This document shows, piece after piece, positions 9,701-17,887 of a stretch of 64,000 nucleotides of DNA (position 1 is its first letter; each line of letters begins with the position of its first letter). This DNA comes from Salinimicrobium profundisediminis. GTDB taxonomy: Bacteria > Bacteroidota > Bacteroidia > Flavobacteriales > Flavobacteriaceae. The notes under the pieces are model-generated. The model had not been told where the DNA came from and did no database searches. It worked only from the letters and a program-made list of their open reading frames with translations. The position numbers were made by a program, and so were the translations under genes. The stretch covers positions 62,001 to 126,000 of the forward strand of contig NZ_JAPJDA010000009.1 of NCBI RefSeq assembly GCF_026241755.1, given 5' to 3'.

Positions 9701-10018
9701 TAATGCCTCCCGTTCCGAACTGTTTCCGTCATGTGTAGCTTTATTCCCGGATTTCCGGATTATATGCAGAAGATCTTTTATGATCTCCGGGATATAACTT
9801 CTGTAGAAAAGCTGATTAATCCGCTCAACCTGTGTTCCCTCAAATCCATCAAGATTCTCGAAGTCCCAAATCAGGACCGTTAATTTCTCAGAAAACAATC
9901 TAGATTTCGCTAATGAGGAACTTGGATCAATGTGGATCAGCCGTTCTGACAATTCACTGACTTTGAAAAGCTCAGGATACGAGGACTGTAAAAAAGAGAA
10001 TTTGGAGGAGTTATTCAT
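6797..10018 (-). CDS. hsdR: Type I restriction enzyme subunit HsdR (ATP-dependent translocase and nuclease)
   Basis: This motor and nuclease subunit cuts unmethylated DNA after translocation. From the N-terminus: a DUF4145-like helical domain (about 10-120), a coiled coil (140-170), and an HSDR_N PD-(D/E)XK nuclease with D244 in KWADYALF and E258/K260 in GIVEAKK. The superfamily 2 helicase has MATGTGKTRT (Walker A, 401-410), IIIDEAHRGY (503-512), GLTATPA (548-554) and EQMMGRATRL (751-760). The C-terminal 250 residues should bind HsdM. All catalytic motifs are present, so restriction should work. At 1073 residues it belongs to the EcoEI/type I-C-like DUF4145 subgroup. It follows the zinc-ribbon nuclease gene by 11 bp. 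Confidence 0.96.
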   Translation of the reverse strand: MNNSSKFSFLQSSYPELFKVSELSERLIHIDPSSSLAKSRLFSEKLTVLIWDFENLDGFEGTQVERINQLFYRSYIPEIIKDLLHIIRKSGNKATHDGNSSEREALFILKKSFQLARWFYETYENDYLEPEDYILPANEEQKSVESLEEELATLSQKVSNYEEKIAAFNQSATVVEERKERSYRVAKNLGKSEAETREIIDEKLREAGWECDTAELNFKSNKTFPEKGRNMAIAEWPCKGKWADYALFIGTKLYGIVEAKKYATDISTDLHQSKVYAECIEDRSEIQLLGTWEKYKVPFLFSTNGRSYLEQLKIKSGIWFLDIRNPRNHADALRGWFSPDGLVELYNRDIDKANQRLQESEYDYLQSKNGLNLRYYQIDAIKGIEHKIISTPEDKRALLVMATGTGKTRTVMGLAYRFIKSDRFKRILFLTDRRLLATQASDGFKDNKIENLNTFAETYQLEELGTSVPDSNTRLHFATVQSMVKRLFYSENDPLPIDTYDCIIIDEAHRGYNLDKEIDEEDLHFKDEQDYVGQYKRVIEYFNAYIIGLTATPALHTKQIFGDPVHSYSYREAVIDGFLVDHEPPYLIKTRLSEEGILWEKGEKPKAYNPETNEIEELSALEDELRIEVEQFNKLVITEPFNRVVIRQLVQELDPESDEKTLIFAVRNSHADKIVDLLFEEFAAIGVDVPNDAIAKITGDVYDPENLTKRFKNEKFPNIGVTVDLLTTGIDVPQITNLVFIRRVRSRILFEQMMGRATRLCPDIDKQFFRIFDAVRVYEALEDYTQMKTVSNPHATFKKLVEELEHIETPDRAKKQMQQIIAKLQRKKKKLEAGSLEEFMYVAQGKSPEELIQSFKAVEGEQVQAVLSGYGRLWDFLDTKIYNPKVQLVSEHEDEVLGVERGYGKAKKPEDYIEDFRSFISENRNRLAALEIICTKPTELDRKSLKELKLALDQEGYNARTLSTAWKSTRNEDIAADIISFIRTMALDQDLVSHEKRIQNAMEKIKTMRNWNKIQLRWLDRFEKQLLKETVLTKQDLNDDPFKRDGGYQRLNKIFENNLDEILERLNENLYSA

Positions 10019-10029
10019 AGTTGCTGAGT

Positions 10030-10647
10030 TTATACTCCTTCAAAGAATTGAACTGCAAATTTACAGAACTCAATAATGGTTTCTTTATCTAGATCAAATT
10101 CATTTCGATTACCTAAATAATTCTGCGACTTAGGTGTTATCTCTTTTCCCTCATACAGCTCATCAACAGTAATACATTTAATATGTTTTTTCGAGACTAA
10201 TATGATGAAAGCGTTCTGGTAAGGGTAACTCGCCGGAAGATCTTTCAATTTAAAACTCCCATTAGCCCGGAATTTCACTTCAATAAAATATACCTTTTTG
10301 TCATTAGGATTTTGAATTACAAAATCAGGCATTCTTCTAATATCATCCGCAACATCAGTACGAACGCCTTTTAGAAGATCCATAATCCCGGGAATAGTAT
10401 TTTCCATTCCGTAACGGAATACATTATAATCAAGGCTAAGAAACAATTCCTGAATTAAAGTTTCAGCAATCCTTCCTTTAATCATGTTGTAACGATAATT
10501 TCTATCACTTTCAGAAAGACCCGTTGTTACCTCTTCCTGGTTTTCCTCCAGAACTTCAACTTCATTCGCATTATCGGCTTTGTAACAGGAGTAGCAAAGT
10601 CCGCCATTAAATTTTGTATAAGAACCGCATTGAATACAAGCTGCCAT
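10030..10647 (-). CDS. Zinc-ribbon plus PD-(D/E)XK-like nuclease protein
   Basis: The 205-residue product has a short zinc ribbon (C4, C7, C18, C21) and then a restriction-nuclease-like core: E62 in GRIAETLIQ, D108 in MPDFVI and E123/K125 in YFIEVKFRANG. That D...E-x-K set is the PD-(D/E)XK signature, also found in Holliday-junction and restriction enzymes. The family is not one I can name. It ends 11 bp before hsdR, so both are probably on one transcript. Possible jobs are a stand-alone restriction nuclease or a regulator of the neighbouring system. The motif reading is strong; DNA cleavage is inferred. Confidence 0.8.
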   Translation of the reverse strand: MAACIQCGSYTKFNGGLCYSCYKADNANEVEVLEENQEEVTTGLSESDRNYRYNMIKGRIAETLIQELFLSLDYNVFRYGMENTIPGIMDLLKGVRTDVADDIRRMPDFVIQNPNDKKVYFIEVKFRANGSFKLKDLPASYPYQNAFIILVSKKHIKCITVDELYEGKEITPKSQNYLGNRNEFDLDKETIIEFCKFAVQFFEGV

Positions 10648-10726
10648 TAAAAAATTCTTTTAGTGGTTATATTGCGGTAGGGACGCAGGTTAGTGCAGTA
10701 AATATAGGAAAAATCTTATAGGAATA

Positions 10727-12613
10727 TTAATTTACCGCGCTGGCAGAATAAGGTTTCTCATTTTCTTTAAATAGGTAAGCCAGAATTTTATTTTTCTCAA
10801 TTTCCGTTCTGCTCTTACAGGTATTTAAATTCCACTCCGGATAGGTAAGATGGAAGTTCTTAATAAATGGAAACTTGCTTGTATGATATTGCTTTATCTT
10901 TTCTATGTAAGGTTTATTTTTAATTCCTCTATTAATATTGGATTCTAATATTATTAGATTTCCTAAGGAATTAATGTCTTGTCCCCATTCTGCATGTAAC
11001 TCGACTCTCTTTGATTCTTCAATGTGATTGTAAGCTTCTATATGTTCTACATCTAGAGGTTCATCAAAAATCCTATTAATTATGTCCTTAATTTGAGACT
11101 GTTCTGTGGATTTATAGTTTTCTTCCAACATTGCTGATAACCGGCAAATCAGATTTTTTCGTTTAGCATTTTCGACAAGATTAGTAGTTAGAGAATAGTT
11201 CAGATTTTTCCATCCTGTATTGTGAGAAGTTTCCTTGCCAATTTTATCGTTAATTATGGACATAACCTCCTCATAACTTCCGTTCACCAATCGGTCAATT
11301 ACCCGGTGCATCAGGGTAGAATAAATTTCATTAATCCTTTTATCAAAGCGTACACTGTAAATAAAGAATAGCCTGTTTAGTTGACGAGTAAAATACAGCA
11401 GTTTTTCCCAACGATTCTCATCCTCCTTCAACTGGAAAAGAAAAACAGAATATAAATGCCAGAATCTACCGTAACGCGAATTCCAAATCAATTTGACAGC
11501 ACCAGCATCCTCTGCACTGAAGTTCTTTTTATACTTCCAGTTTCTATGCCATAAGAACCTGCAGTCAATAATTTCATCCAACTCCTTTAAAGAGATCTCA
11601 ACATTGCTTGCTTTGGAAAAGTTCTCCCATTTTTCAATTTTGAATATGCTATCAAACAGTCTTTCAAAAAAAGTATTTGCTCCAAGAGAGTAAAGTGTAC
11701 CAGGTAATTGATGGCGTGCAACAATTACGTATTGATAAATGGCTAGAATCTGCTGGATGTCAGTCACCTGATCTCCAAATTCCTTATTTTTTTTATCAAT
11801 TTTTTCATATAAAGCGCTAATATCTTCAAAAATGGATTTTTCCTGCTTCTTTATGTCGTGCAAATATTCATACATCCTAATCTTGAAAACATCCCCTCCA
11901 TTTAGGTCGAGCCCCGTGGTATTTATCGCATCAAAAATTTGTAAATTTTTGGACAATCCCGCGCGAGTTTCAATAAGTACAAAATATACTTTTGAAAAAA
12001 GAAAGTCTAAAAAATCCTCAATATTAAATCCGAGCTCTTCCTCCATGGACTGCATTTGCTCCTCGAAGAAATGTTGAATTAAGTTATAGTTATTCTTATA
12101 AGGGTTTAAAGAACCCTCTACTGAAGATGGGCTCTCAATTACCTCTTTTAGGAATTTTTGTTGCTCTCCATTATTAACCTCTGTTCTTAACCAGTCAAAT
12201 TTCTCCTCTTTAAGAACTGAACTCTCAGGAAATTTTTCTTTTAAAAATCTCAGCAGCAAAAAAAAGGTTGTAAGTCGTTGTTGTCCATCAATGATTTGGT
12301 GTTCTCCTTCTTTTATGGCAGATATCTGCATAGTACCAATGAAAATTGGCTCAGCCTCGCCTTGTTCCACCTTGGAAGAAAAGGCACTAAAAAGATCACT
12401 TATAAACTTCTTCAACTGGATTTCGGTCCAAGAGTATGTACGCTGATAAATAGGGATACAATATTTTTTATTTTCTCCTAAAATAATATTACCTCCTTCC
12501 TGAGAATTTTCCTTTAAGGTACAACTGGAGGCCTTAATTTCAAAAGCTCGTTGTGCAGAAGCTTTAGTATTAATAGATTCTACAAAAGCGGGAGATGTAA
12601 CTGGATTATTCAT
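10727..12613 (-). CDS. GmrSD-like DUF262/DUF1524 type IV restriction nuclease
   Basis: A single-chain GmrSD-like protein of 628 residues. The N-terminal DUF262 (ParB-like) domain has IYQRTYSW at 55-62 and IIDGQQRLTTFF at 107-118; in characterised GmrSD and BrxU proteins this domain hydrolyses nucleotide. The C-terminal DUF1524 His-Me-finger domain has H524 in LDVEHIEAYN, NSLGNLIIL at 548-556 and a following asparagine. Such enzymes restrict modified, for example glucosylated hydroxymethylcytosine, phage DNA. It lies 7 bp after the broken gene 12621-13346 and 79 bp before the next gene. Domain order and motifs look complete. The substrate is not predictable from sequence. Confidence 0.9.
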   Translation of the reverse strand: MNNPVTSPAFVESINTKASAQRAFEIKASSCTLKENSQEGGNIILGENKKYCIPIYQRTYSWTEIQLKKFISDLFSAFSSKVEQGEAEPIFIGTMQISAIKEGEHQIIDGQQRLTTFFLLLRFLKEKFPESSVLKEEKFDWLRTEVNNGEQQKFLKEVIESPSSVEGSLNPYKNNYNLIQHFFEEQMQSMEEELGFNIEDFLDFLFSKVYFVLIETRAGLSKNLQIFDAINTTGLDLNGGDVFKIRMYEYLHDIKKQEKSIFEDISALYEKIDKKNKEFGDQVTDIQQILAIYQYVIVARHQLPGTLYSLGANTFFERLFDSIFKIEKWENFSKASNVEISLKELDEIIDCRFLWHRNWKYKKNFSAEDAGAVKLIWNSRYGRFWHLYSVFLFQLKEDENRWEKLLYFTRQLNRLFFIYSVRFDKRINEIYSTLMHRVIDRLVNGSYEEVMSIINDKIGKETSHNTGWKNLNYSLTTNLVENAKRKNLICRLSAMLEENYKSTEQSQIKDIINRIFDEPLDVEHIEAYNHIEESKRVELHAEWGQDINSLGNLIILESNINRGIKNKPYIEKIKQYHTSKFPFIKNFHLTYPEWNLNTCKSRTEIEKNKILAYLFKENEKPYSASAVN

Positions 12614-12620
12614 TATTTTC

Positions 12621-13346
12621 TTAAAATTTATGTTGGTTAATTCTGTTTAGGATATGATTAAAGGATTCAGTGCCCAAGTTGTTTTCAGACATAACAATAT
12701 TGCCATAGCTGTTGGTAAAATGTAAATCAGGATAATGTGCCAGCTCCGGTATAGCCTGAAACCAGTATTTCTTGCTTCTGGGAATTATAATAGAGGAGTT
12801 TCGTTCTATAGCTTTTCTCACAAGGTGAAAATTGTATAACTGGCTTACAAGATAATGAGATGAAAAACCATCTTCTTTTAAAAGCTTTTTTTAAAGAGTC
12901 TTGAATTTTTTAGAGTGATACGGAAAGAACTGAATTTTAGCTAGATTAGCAGCGACTTTTTCTCTTCCTACTAATGCTATTAAAGGCTTCAGTTTTTGAC
13001 CCCAGTAGGGAGACTGTTCTTCATATTCCTTCTCAAGGCAGAACAGAGGCCATTGAGGGCAAGGCAGCTTATGTTGAATTTGCTGCATCCACCAGTTTTC
13101 ATATTTACGATAATATCCTCTTTCTTCCTCCTTCTCATCATATCCCGGATTTAAACCAAGAACAACTACAGGAGCAGTGTGAACATTTCCCATAAATGGG
13201 GCTGGGAAAATTGAGCTGTGAATTTTATATTGGCTCGAAACTTTAGTGTTAAATTTCCGAATGATAGATTGTTCTTCTCGTAAGATGAAACTCTGATTAT
13301 TTTCACCATTAGCTAACTCGATCCACGGATTTAAAGTAGTTTCCAT
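12621..13346 (-). pseudogene. UDG-fold-like protein gene interrupted by one in-frame stop
   Basis: One reading frame of 242 codons is open from ATG 13346 to the stop at 12621 except for a single TAA at 12893-12891. The upstream part (151 residues) ends YHSKKFKTL; after the stop the same frame continues LLKEDGFSSHYLVSQLYNF and then LVRKAIERNSSIIIPRSKKY. No frameshift is needed. VVVLGLNPGYDEKE near residue 60 resembles motif I of the uracil-DNA-glycosylase superfamily (GxNPG), though function is not established. The stop lies beside an A7 run, so a sequencing error or a true nonsense change (CAA or GAA to TAA) are both possible. The gene sits 16 bp after the TPR gene and 7 bp before the GmrSD-like gene. 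Confidence 0.8.
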
Positions 13347-13362
13347 ACGTTCTCCTTAAGGA

Positions 13363-15396
13363 TTAGGCTTCCTTTAATCTTTGAATAATTTCTTTTTCAA
13401 TTTCTAAAGCCCTATCAGGCAATATTCCTAAGTCATCTCTCTCTAGCTCCAGTAACTGACGTTCTTTGTCGCTTATCTCACCATCATCCTCAAGGCAAAA
13501 TTTTACTTCTTCAAGGTACTGTAGTTCCTCACTGGAATAAGCAGGTACGAATTTTTTAAGAACCTGTTGCTCTAATTCAATTGCTCTTTTCTCGGTAATA
13601 TTTAGTTTCGCTCTTACACGGTCAAGTATTCTTCTGTCTTCATCCAGAATCTCCCGATTATCATCTACTAAAATTTCTACTCTGGACTGATATTTAATTT
13701 CTTCGGCGGTAAGAGAATCTAAGTTATCACTCATTTGTTCCCTTACATTCAGCTTCTCCTGAACAATATCTTGAGATGTTAACTCTGTATTAGTCAGATC
13801 ACTGCCCTTTTCCTTTAAAGTTTCTATTGGGGCAAATTCAACATTTATTACCCATTCAGTAGTTTCTTTTTCACGGAACATGTGATCCGCATCTATAGAA
13901 TGTGAAGCTCCTGCTTCTACCAAATAATATTCTAAAGATTGCTGAATACTCCTTTTTTCATTCTTGGTGATCACCTGATTTTGTTCTGTGGAAATTATTT
14001 CACTGTGGTTAAGAATGTTGCCATTTACTCTTTGCTCATACAATCTTTGCCATGATGTCTCGTGGGGATACCATACCAGGTTAGAAGGAAGGAAAGGCTT
14101 TTTGACCGGAGAAAACGTTTGTGTTCTGGAAATATGCTTGAAGTTTTGAGACTGTAATTCCTTCTTACTGGAATACTCATTAGTTGTTTCCGATTCTGCA
14201 ACTAAAGTATTAATCTTTAATCCGGTTCTGCCGGAAATTTCTCCCACTTCTCCTAATTCTCCACCTCTTTTATTAACAATGGAAATTTTAGTTGCTCCCA
14301 GGGATTGAAGAAAATAAGAAAACTCCTGAAACCGATCCATGAAAAGATTTTCTTCAAAAGTTGAAACAGGAATATAGACATCAGCATTATATGGATGACC
14401 TACATAAAGTTCTTTACTAATTGGATGTCCCACAGGAAATTTTAAAGCAGGTAATTTGTCTTTAAGGATTACTTTAAATTCTTTTGAAGATAAATCTGCT
14501 TGCTCATTATCTACAAGAATTAATTTTCTGCTCGAATAATTTAATTTTAAAAAGTTTTTTTGAAGTTGCAAATTAGCCGCTCCCACTTTCGCTCTGAATA
14601 AATTTACCTGGGCATAATCCGAATAATTTTTTAAAACTCCCGAATAAGCTGTCACAGCTCCATATTCCTGGCCTGATTTTAACAGTATATCTCCTTTTGT
14701 TTTTAAGACATCAATGGCAAGATTGTCATCAGTAATAAAACCTTCTTCCAGATGATGTTCACAACACTTAACTTCTTCTAAAGCATTATCAAATTTATTT
14801 TCTCTGAAAAAATATTGCGCGCGCAGCAAATGAATGTTATTAGAAAAGTCGCCGTCCTCACCATAACATTTTAAATACTCACTGGATGTTTGTTCGAAGG
14901 ATTTTGTATCCCCTTCCTTAAGTGAAGCCTTAACTTTTTCAAATTTATCTTGATCTTCATTTTGAAATAATTTAGCAATCTCCGTTAATAGAGCGGCGAA
15001 ATGATTTCCAAGATTACTATCTGATAAAAGACTTGGTAAAATATCATCTTTTTTAAATTGAAAATTCCTACTTGGATCAGAGCTACTATACACAAAGTCG
15101 AATTTATTTCCGTAATAACGTACTTCTTGAATCTTGTCCCATCCCATTTTAAAATATTCATCCAGATCAGAATTCTTAAATGAGAAGTATTTATCAGTTA
15201 TAACACAACTAGAATGAACAAAACCTAATAAGGAACCGACTGAATGAAAATAGACTTTTTGTCCATACTCAATAGTATGGTTTTTAATCAATTTGTTTAA
15301 CTTTTTTTCTGGTATGTTCGGATAGAAGTAGGCGTCGGATACTTCTACAAACCTTGGCTTATATTTTTTTAAAATTGATTTTATTGAATTTTCCAT
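13363..15396 (-). CDS. TPR-containing protein with two C-terminal TerB/EF-like helical repeats
   Basis: A soluble 677-residue protein I cannot name. The N-terminal 130 residues are mixed alpha/beta with a PH-like feel (KVYFHSVGSLLGFV, KYFSFKNSDLDEYF). Residues about 150-290 are TPR-like helical pairs (LLRAQYFFRENKFDNALEEV, LLKSGQEYGAVTAYSGVL). A polar middle is followed by two related C-terminal units of about 55 residues: YQSRVEILVDDNREILDEDR and YLEEVKFCLEDDGEISDKER, each ending in ALEIE-type helices. They resemble TerB/EF-hand-like repeats with an acidic loop. It is the first gene of the long minus-strand defence transcript, 16 bp before the next gene. A scaffold or sensor role is inferred. 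Confidence 0.85.
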   Translation of the reverse strand: MENSIKSILKKYKPRFVEVSDAYFYPNIPEKKLNKLIKNHTIEYGQKVYFHSVGSLLGFVHSSCVITDKYFSFKNSDLDEYFKMGWDKIQEVRYYGNKFDFVYSSSDPSRNFQFKKDDILPSLLSDSNLGNHFAALLTEIAKLFQNEDQDKFEKVKASLKEGDTKSFEQTSSEYLKCYGEDGDFSNNIHLLRAQYFFRENKFDNALEEVKCCEHHLEEGFITDDNLAIDVLKTKGDILLKSGQEYGAVTAYSGVLKNYSDYAQVNLFRAKVGAANLQLQKNFLKLNYSSRKLILVDNEQADLSSKEFKVILKDKLPALKFPVGHPISKELYVGHPYNADVYIPVSTFEENLFMDRFQEFSYFLQSLGATKISIVNKRGGELGEVGEISGRTGLKINTLVAESETTNEYSSKKELQSQNFKHISRTQTFSPVKKPFLPSNLVWYPHETSWQRLYEQRVNGNILNHSEIISTEQNQVITKNEKRSIQQSLEYYLVEAGASHSIDADHMFREKETTEWVINVEFAPIETLKEKGSDLTNTELTSQDIVQEKLNVREQMSDNLDSLTAEEIKYQSRVEILVDDNREILDEDRRILDRVRAKLNITEKRAIELEQQVLKKFVPAYSSEELQYLEEVKFCLEDDGEISDKERQLLELERDDLGILPDRALEIEKEIIQRLKEA

Positions 15397-15907
15397 TTCT
15401 AATATTATGATTTAACTAGCTTCAATTCTTAATTTCCTAACGAAAATTTCTAATCTACTGAATGATGAACAGACTTGATCCCATAAAAAAACAAACGAAA
15501 TTCCTGAGATATTTAGGGATATATCCGTGATAAATTTCGCTGAGAGATCCTAAGGAAGGGGCTTAAAATCGTGTTAAATATAAGCTAATATATTTAATTA
15601 AAGTAGGAAAAATCCTCTTCAATATTTTAAGAAGTTGAGTAGTTTTAAAGTCTAAGAAATTTAACAATTGAAATTCCCCACATCCTGGGCGGTATGCGCT
15701 AATTTGAGAAAACCGGCATCTATCTCGAGTATCTGCTGTTCAACCTGCCCGGCACCCGGCAGAATTGGAAAGTAAGAATTCCACAAAAGGGTATAGCGAT
15801 ATTATACAATATTCATTATACAATTTAAAACGTCAGCTTTTGTCGCTACCTCTCTCTATCTTTAGTCAAATAATTATTAGACAATAAACCTTAAACCTTA
15901 ATTCTTC
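15397..15907 (-). other. 511-bp divergent intergenic region between the defence operon and the DUF2779 gene
   Basis: This gap separates divergent transcripts. It contains a dyad near 15496-15539 listed separately. On the minus strand an open frame of about 44 codons (15661-15794) has protein-like composition (GAGQVEQQILEIDAGFLKL) but no start codon or recognised family, so it may be a gene fragment or chance. No RNA gene was recognised. Confidence 0.45.
15496..15539. promoter_or_regulatory. Nested dyad, possible operator upstream of the TPR/defence operon
   Basis: CGAAATT (15496-15502) and AATTTCG (15533-15539) form 7-bp inverted arms. Between them GGATATATCC (15517-15526) is a perfect 10-bp palindrome. 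The site lies 100-143 bp upstream of the TPR gene start. It could bind a dimeric regulator or form a hairpin in a leader. No regulator gene is next to it. Confidence 0.3.
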
Positions 15908-17881
15908 ATGAGCCGTTTCCTCACCAAATCCCGTTTTAAACAAGCCCTGGAATGCCCTAACAAGCTCTTCTACACCAAAAAAGAGGAGTACGCTAACAGC
16001 AAACTGGAAGATCCCTTTTTAGAAGCTTTAGCCCAGGGCGGTTTTCAGGTGGAGGAACTGGCACGGCTGCATTATCCTGATGGAATTCTGATCGAGAACA
16101 ACGACTGGAAATATGAGCTTTTGGCTGCGCAGACAGAAGAACTGCTGCGGCAGGAGAACGTGGTGATTTTTGAAGCGGCTTTTAAATTTGAAGCGTTGTT
16201 CATTCGCACGGATATCCTGGTGAAGCGGGGAAATGAGATCGAGCTGATAGAGGTCAAGGCGAAGTCTTTTGATCCGGAAGATGAAAATCTACTGGTGGGC
16301 AAGCGCGGAGGTTTGAACGGTAGTTGGAAACTTTATTTGTTTGATGTGGCTTTTCAGAAGTATGTGATCCAAAAATGTCATCCTGAATGGAAAATAAAGT
16401 CCTACCTCATGTTGGCCGATAAATCGAAGGAGTCTCCCATAGAAGGTCTTAATCAGCTATTCAGGATCAGTAAGACAGCAGAGAATCGCACAGGAATCAC
16501 GAAAAAGATGAACAGCCTGGACGAGATTGGCGGCAGCGTATTAGGCAAAATAAACATAGATAAGATCCTCGATGAAATAGAAGCAGGAAAGCACCTGTGC
16601 TATGAGAACCTGAATCTGGAACAAAGCATCAAGATTTTTTCAGAGCATTATGCCGCCGATAAGCTTTTCAATTCTCCTGTCTCCTACTCCAACTGCAAAG
16701 GCTGTGAATTTCAGGCCACAGAAGAAGAACTGGCCGCAGGCAAGAAGTCCGGCTTCAGGGAATGTTGGAGCAGTCAAATGGGATGGACAGAAAAGGAATT
16801 TGCTAATCCGGTGATTTGGGAGATTTGGAAGCTACATTACTTAAAAGGTCCAAAGCTTTTCAAAGATGGGAAATATTTCTTCCAGGATCTCAATGAAGAT
16901 GACATAGGAGTAAGACCCGAAGCGGGAAAGCTTTCTCCTTCAGAGCGGCAGTGGATACAGGTAGAGAAAACCAGGACCGGAGACAGCGAACCTCATATTT
17001 TAAAGGAAGAGCTAAGGCAGGAAATGAGCAACTGGAAATATCCACTCAACTTCATTGACTTTGAAACCAGTGCCACTGCCCTGCCCTTTAATAGAGGTCG
17101 GCGGCCTTATGAGCAGGTGGCGTTTCAGTTCTCCCATCACACCGTAGACGAAGCCGGAAATGTAAAGCACGAAAGCGAATATATCGACTTCGAGCCCGGG
17201 AACTTTCCCAACTTTCAATTTGTGCGGGAGCTAAAAAAAGCCCTGGAAAAGAATAACGGCAGCATCTTTAAATACGCGGCTCATGAAAACACGATCTTAA
17301 ACGTCATTTTTCAGCAGCTAAAGGAAAGTAACGAACCGGACAAAGAGGAACTGCAGGAATTTATAAAATCCATCAGCCATTCTACAGGAAACGGTCCGGA
17401 GGAATGGTGTGGAGAAAGAGACATGATCGATTTGTGTGAGGTGGTGAAGCATTATTATTACGACCCGCACATGGGCGGCTCCAATTCCATTAAAGCCGTG
17501 CTGCCGGCAGTGCTAAACTCCTCTAAACACCTGCAGCAGAAATATTCAATGCCGTTGCAGGAAATCGACCTGAGCTCCATGAATTTTGATTCCGGACACG
17601 TATGGCTACAAATAGAAAACGGCAAGGTTTTGAGTCCGTACAAGATGCTCCCACCCCTCTTCGCCGACTGGACCGAAGAACAACTTGATGCCACAGTTTC
17701 AGGTATGCAGGACATTGCCGACGGTGGTGCTGCCCTAACCGCCTATGGCAAACTACAGTACACGGACATGCCGGAGGAAGAGCGCCTGGCAATTAAGCAG
17801 TCGCTCCTTAAATACTGCGAATTGGATACGCTGGCAATGGTGATGATTTGGGAGTATTTCAGGGAGGTTGTAAGCCTGTAG
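15908..17881 (+). CDS. DUF2779 protein: Cas4-like PD-(D/E)XK nuclease fused to an RNase H-like domain
   Basis: This 657-residue protein belongs to the DUF2779 group. The N-terminus has a Cas4/AddB-like nuclease pattern: C16 in ALECPNKLFY, D102 in IRTDILV, E115/K117 in LIEVKAK, and three more cysteines near 260-290 (SNCKGCEF, FRECWSS). Four such cysteines usually hold an Fe-S cluster. Residues from about 380 form the DUF2779 domain, with NFIDFETSATALPF giving a DEDD exonuclease-like DxE, and YCELDTLAMV near the C-terminus giving the last acidic residue. It is the only plus-strand gene in the first 24 kb and is GC-richer than its neighbours, suggesting separate arrival. A DNA repair or defence role is inferred. 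Confidence 0.88.
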   Translation: MSRFLTKSRFKQALECPNKLFYTKKEEYANSKLEDPFLEALAQGGFQVEELARLHYPDGILIENNDWKYELLAAQTEELLRQENVVIFEAAFKFEALFIRTDILVKRGNEIELIEVKAKSFDPEDENLLVGKRGGLNGSWKLYLFDVAFQKYVIQKCHPEWKIKSYLMLADKSKESPIEGLNQLFRISKTAENRTGITKKMNSLDEIGGSVLGKINIDKILDEIEAGKHLCYENLNLEQSIKIFSEHYAADKLFNSPVSYSNCKGCEFQATEEELAAGKKSGFRECWSSQMGWTEKEFANPVIWEIWKLHYLKGPKLFKDGKYFFQDLNEDDIGVRPEAGKLSPSERQWIQVEKTRTGDSEPHILKEELRQEMSNWKYPLNFIDFETSATALPFNRGRRPYEQVAFQFSHHTVDEAGNVKHESEYIDFEPGNFPNFQFVRELKKALEKNNGSIFKYAAHENTILNVIFQQLKESNEPDKEELQEFIKSISHSTGNGPEEWCGERDMIDLCEVVKHYYYDPHMGGSNSIKAVLPAVLNSSKHLQQKYSMPLQEIDLSSMNFDSGHVWLQIENGKVLSPYKMLPPLFADWTEEQLDATVSGMQDIADGGAALTAYGKLQYTDMPEEERLAIKQSLLKYCELDTLAMVMIWEYFREVVSL

Positions 17882-17887
17882 TCTTTC

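Noticed and set aside
15661-15794. About 44-codon minus-strand frame with protein-like composition (QVEQQILEIDAGFLKLAHT)
   Set aside because: No start codon in frame, no recognised family and no partner sequence; mentioned only as a possible fragment.
17458-17792. Long minus-strand open frames inside the DUF2779 gene
   Set aside because: They overlap a well-supported gene on the opposite strand and have no family motifs; GC-richer codons of the real gene create such shadows.
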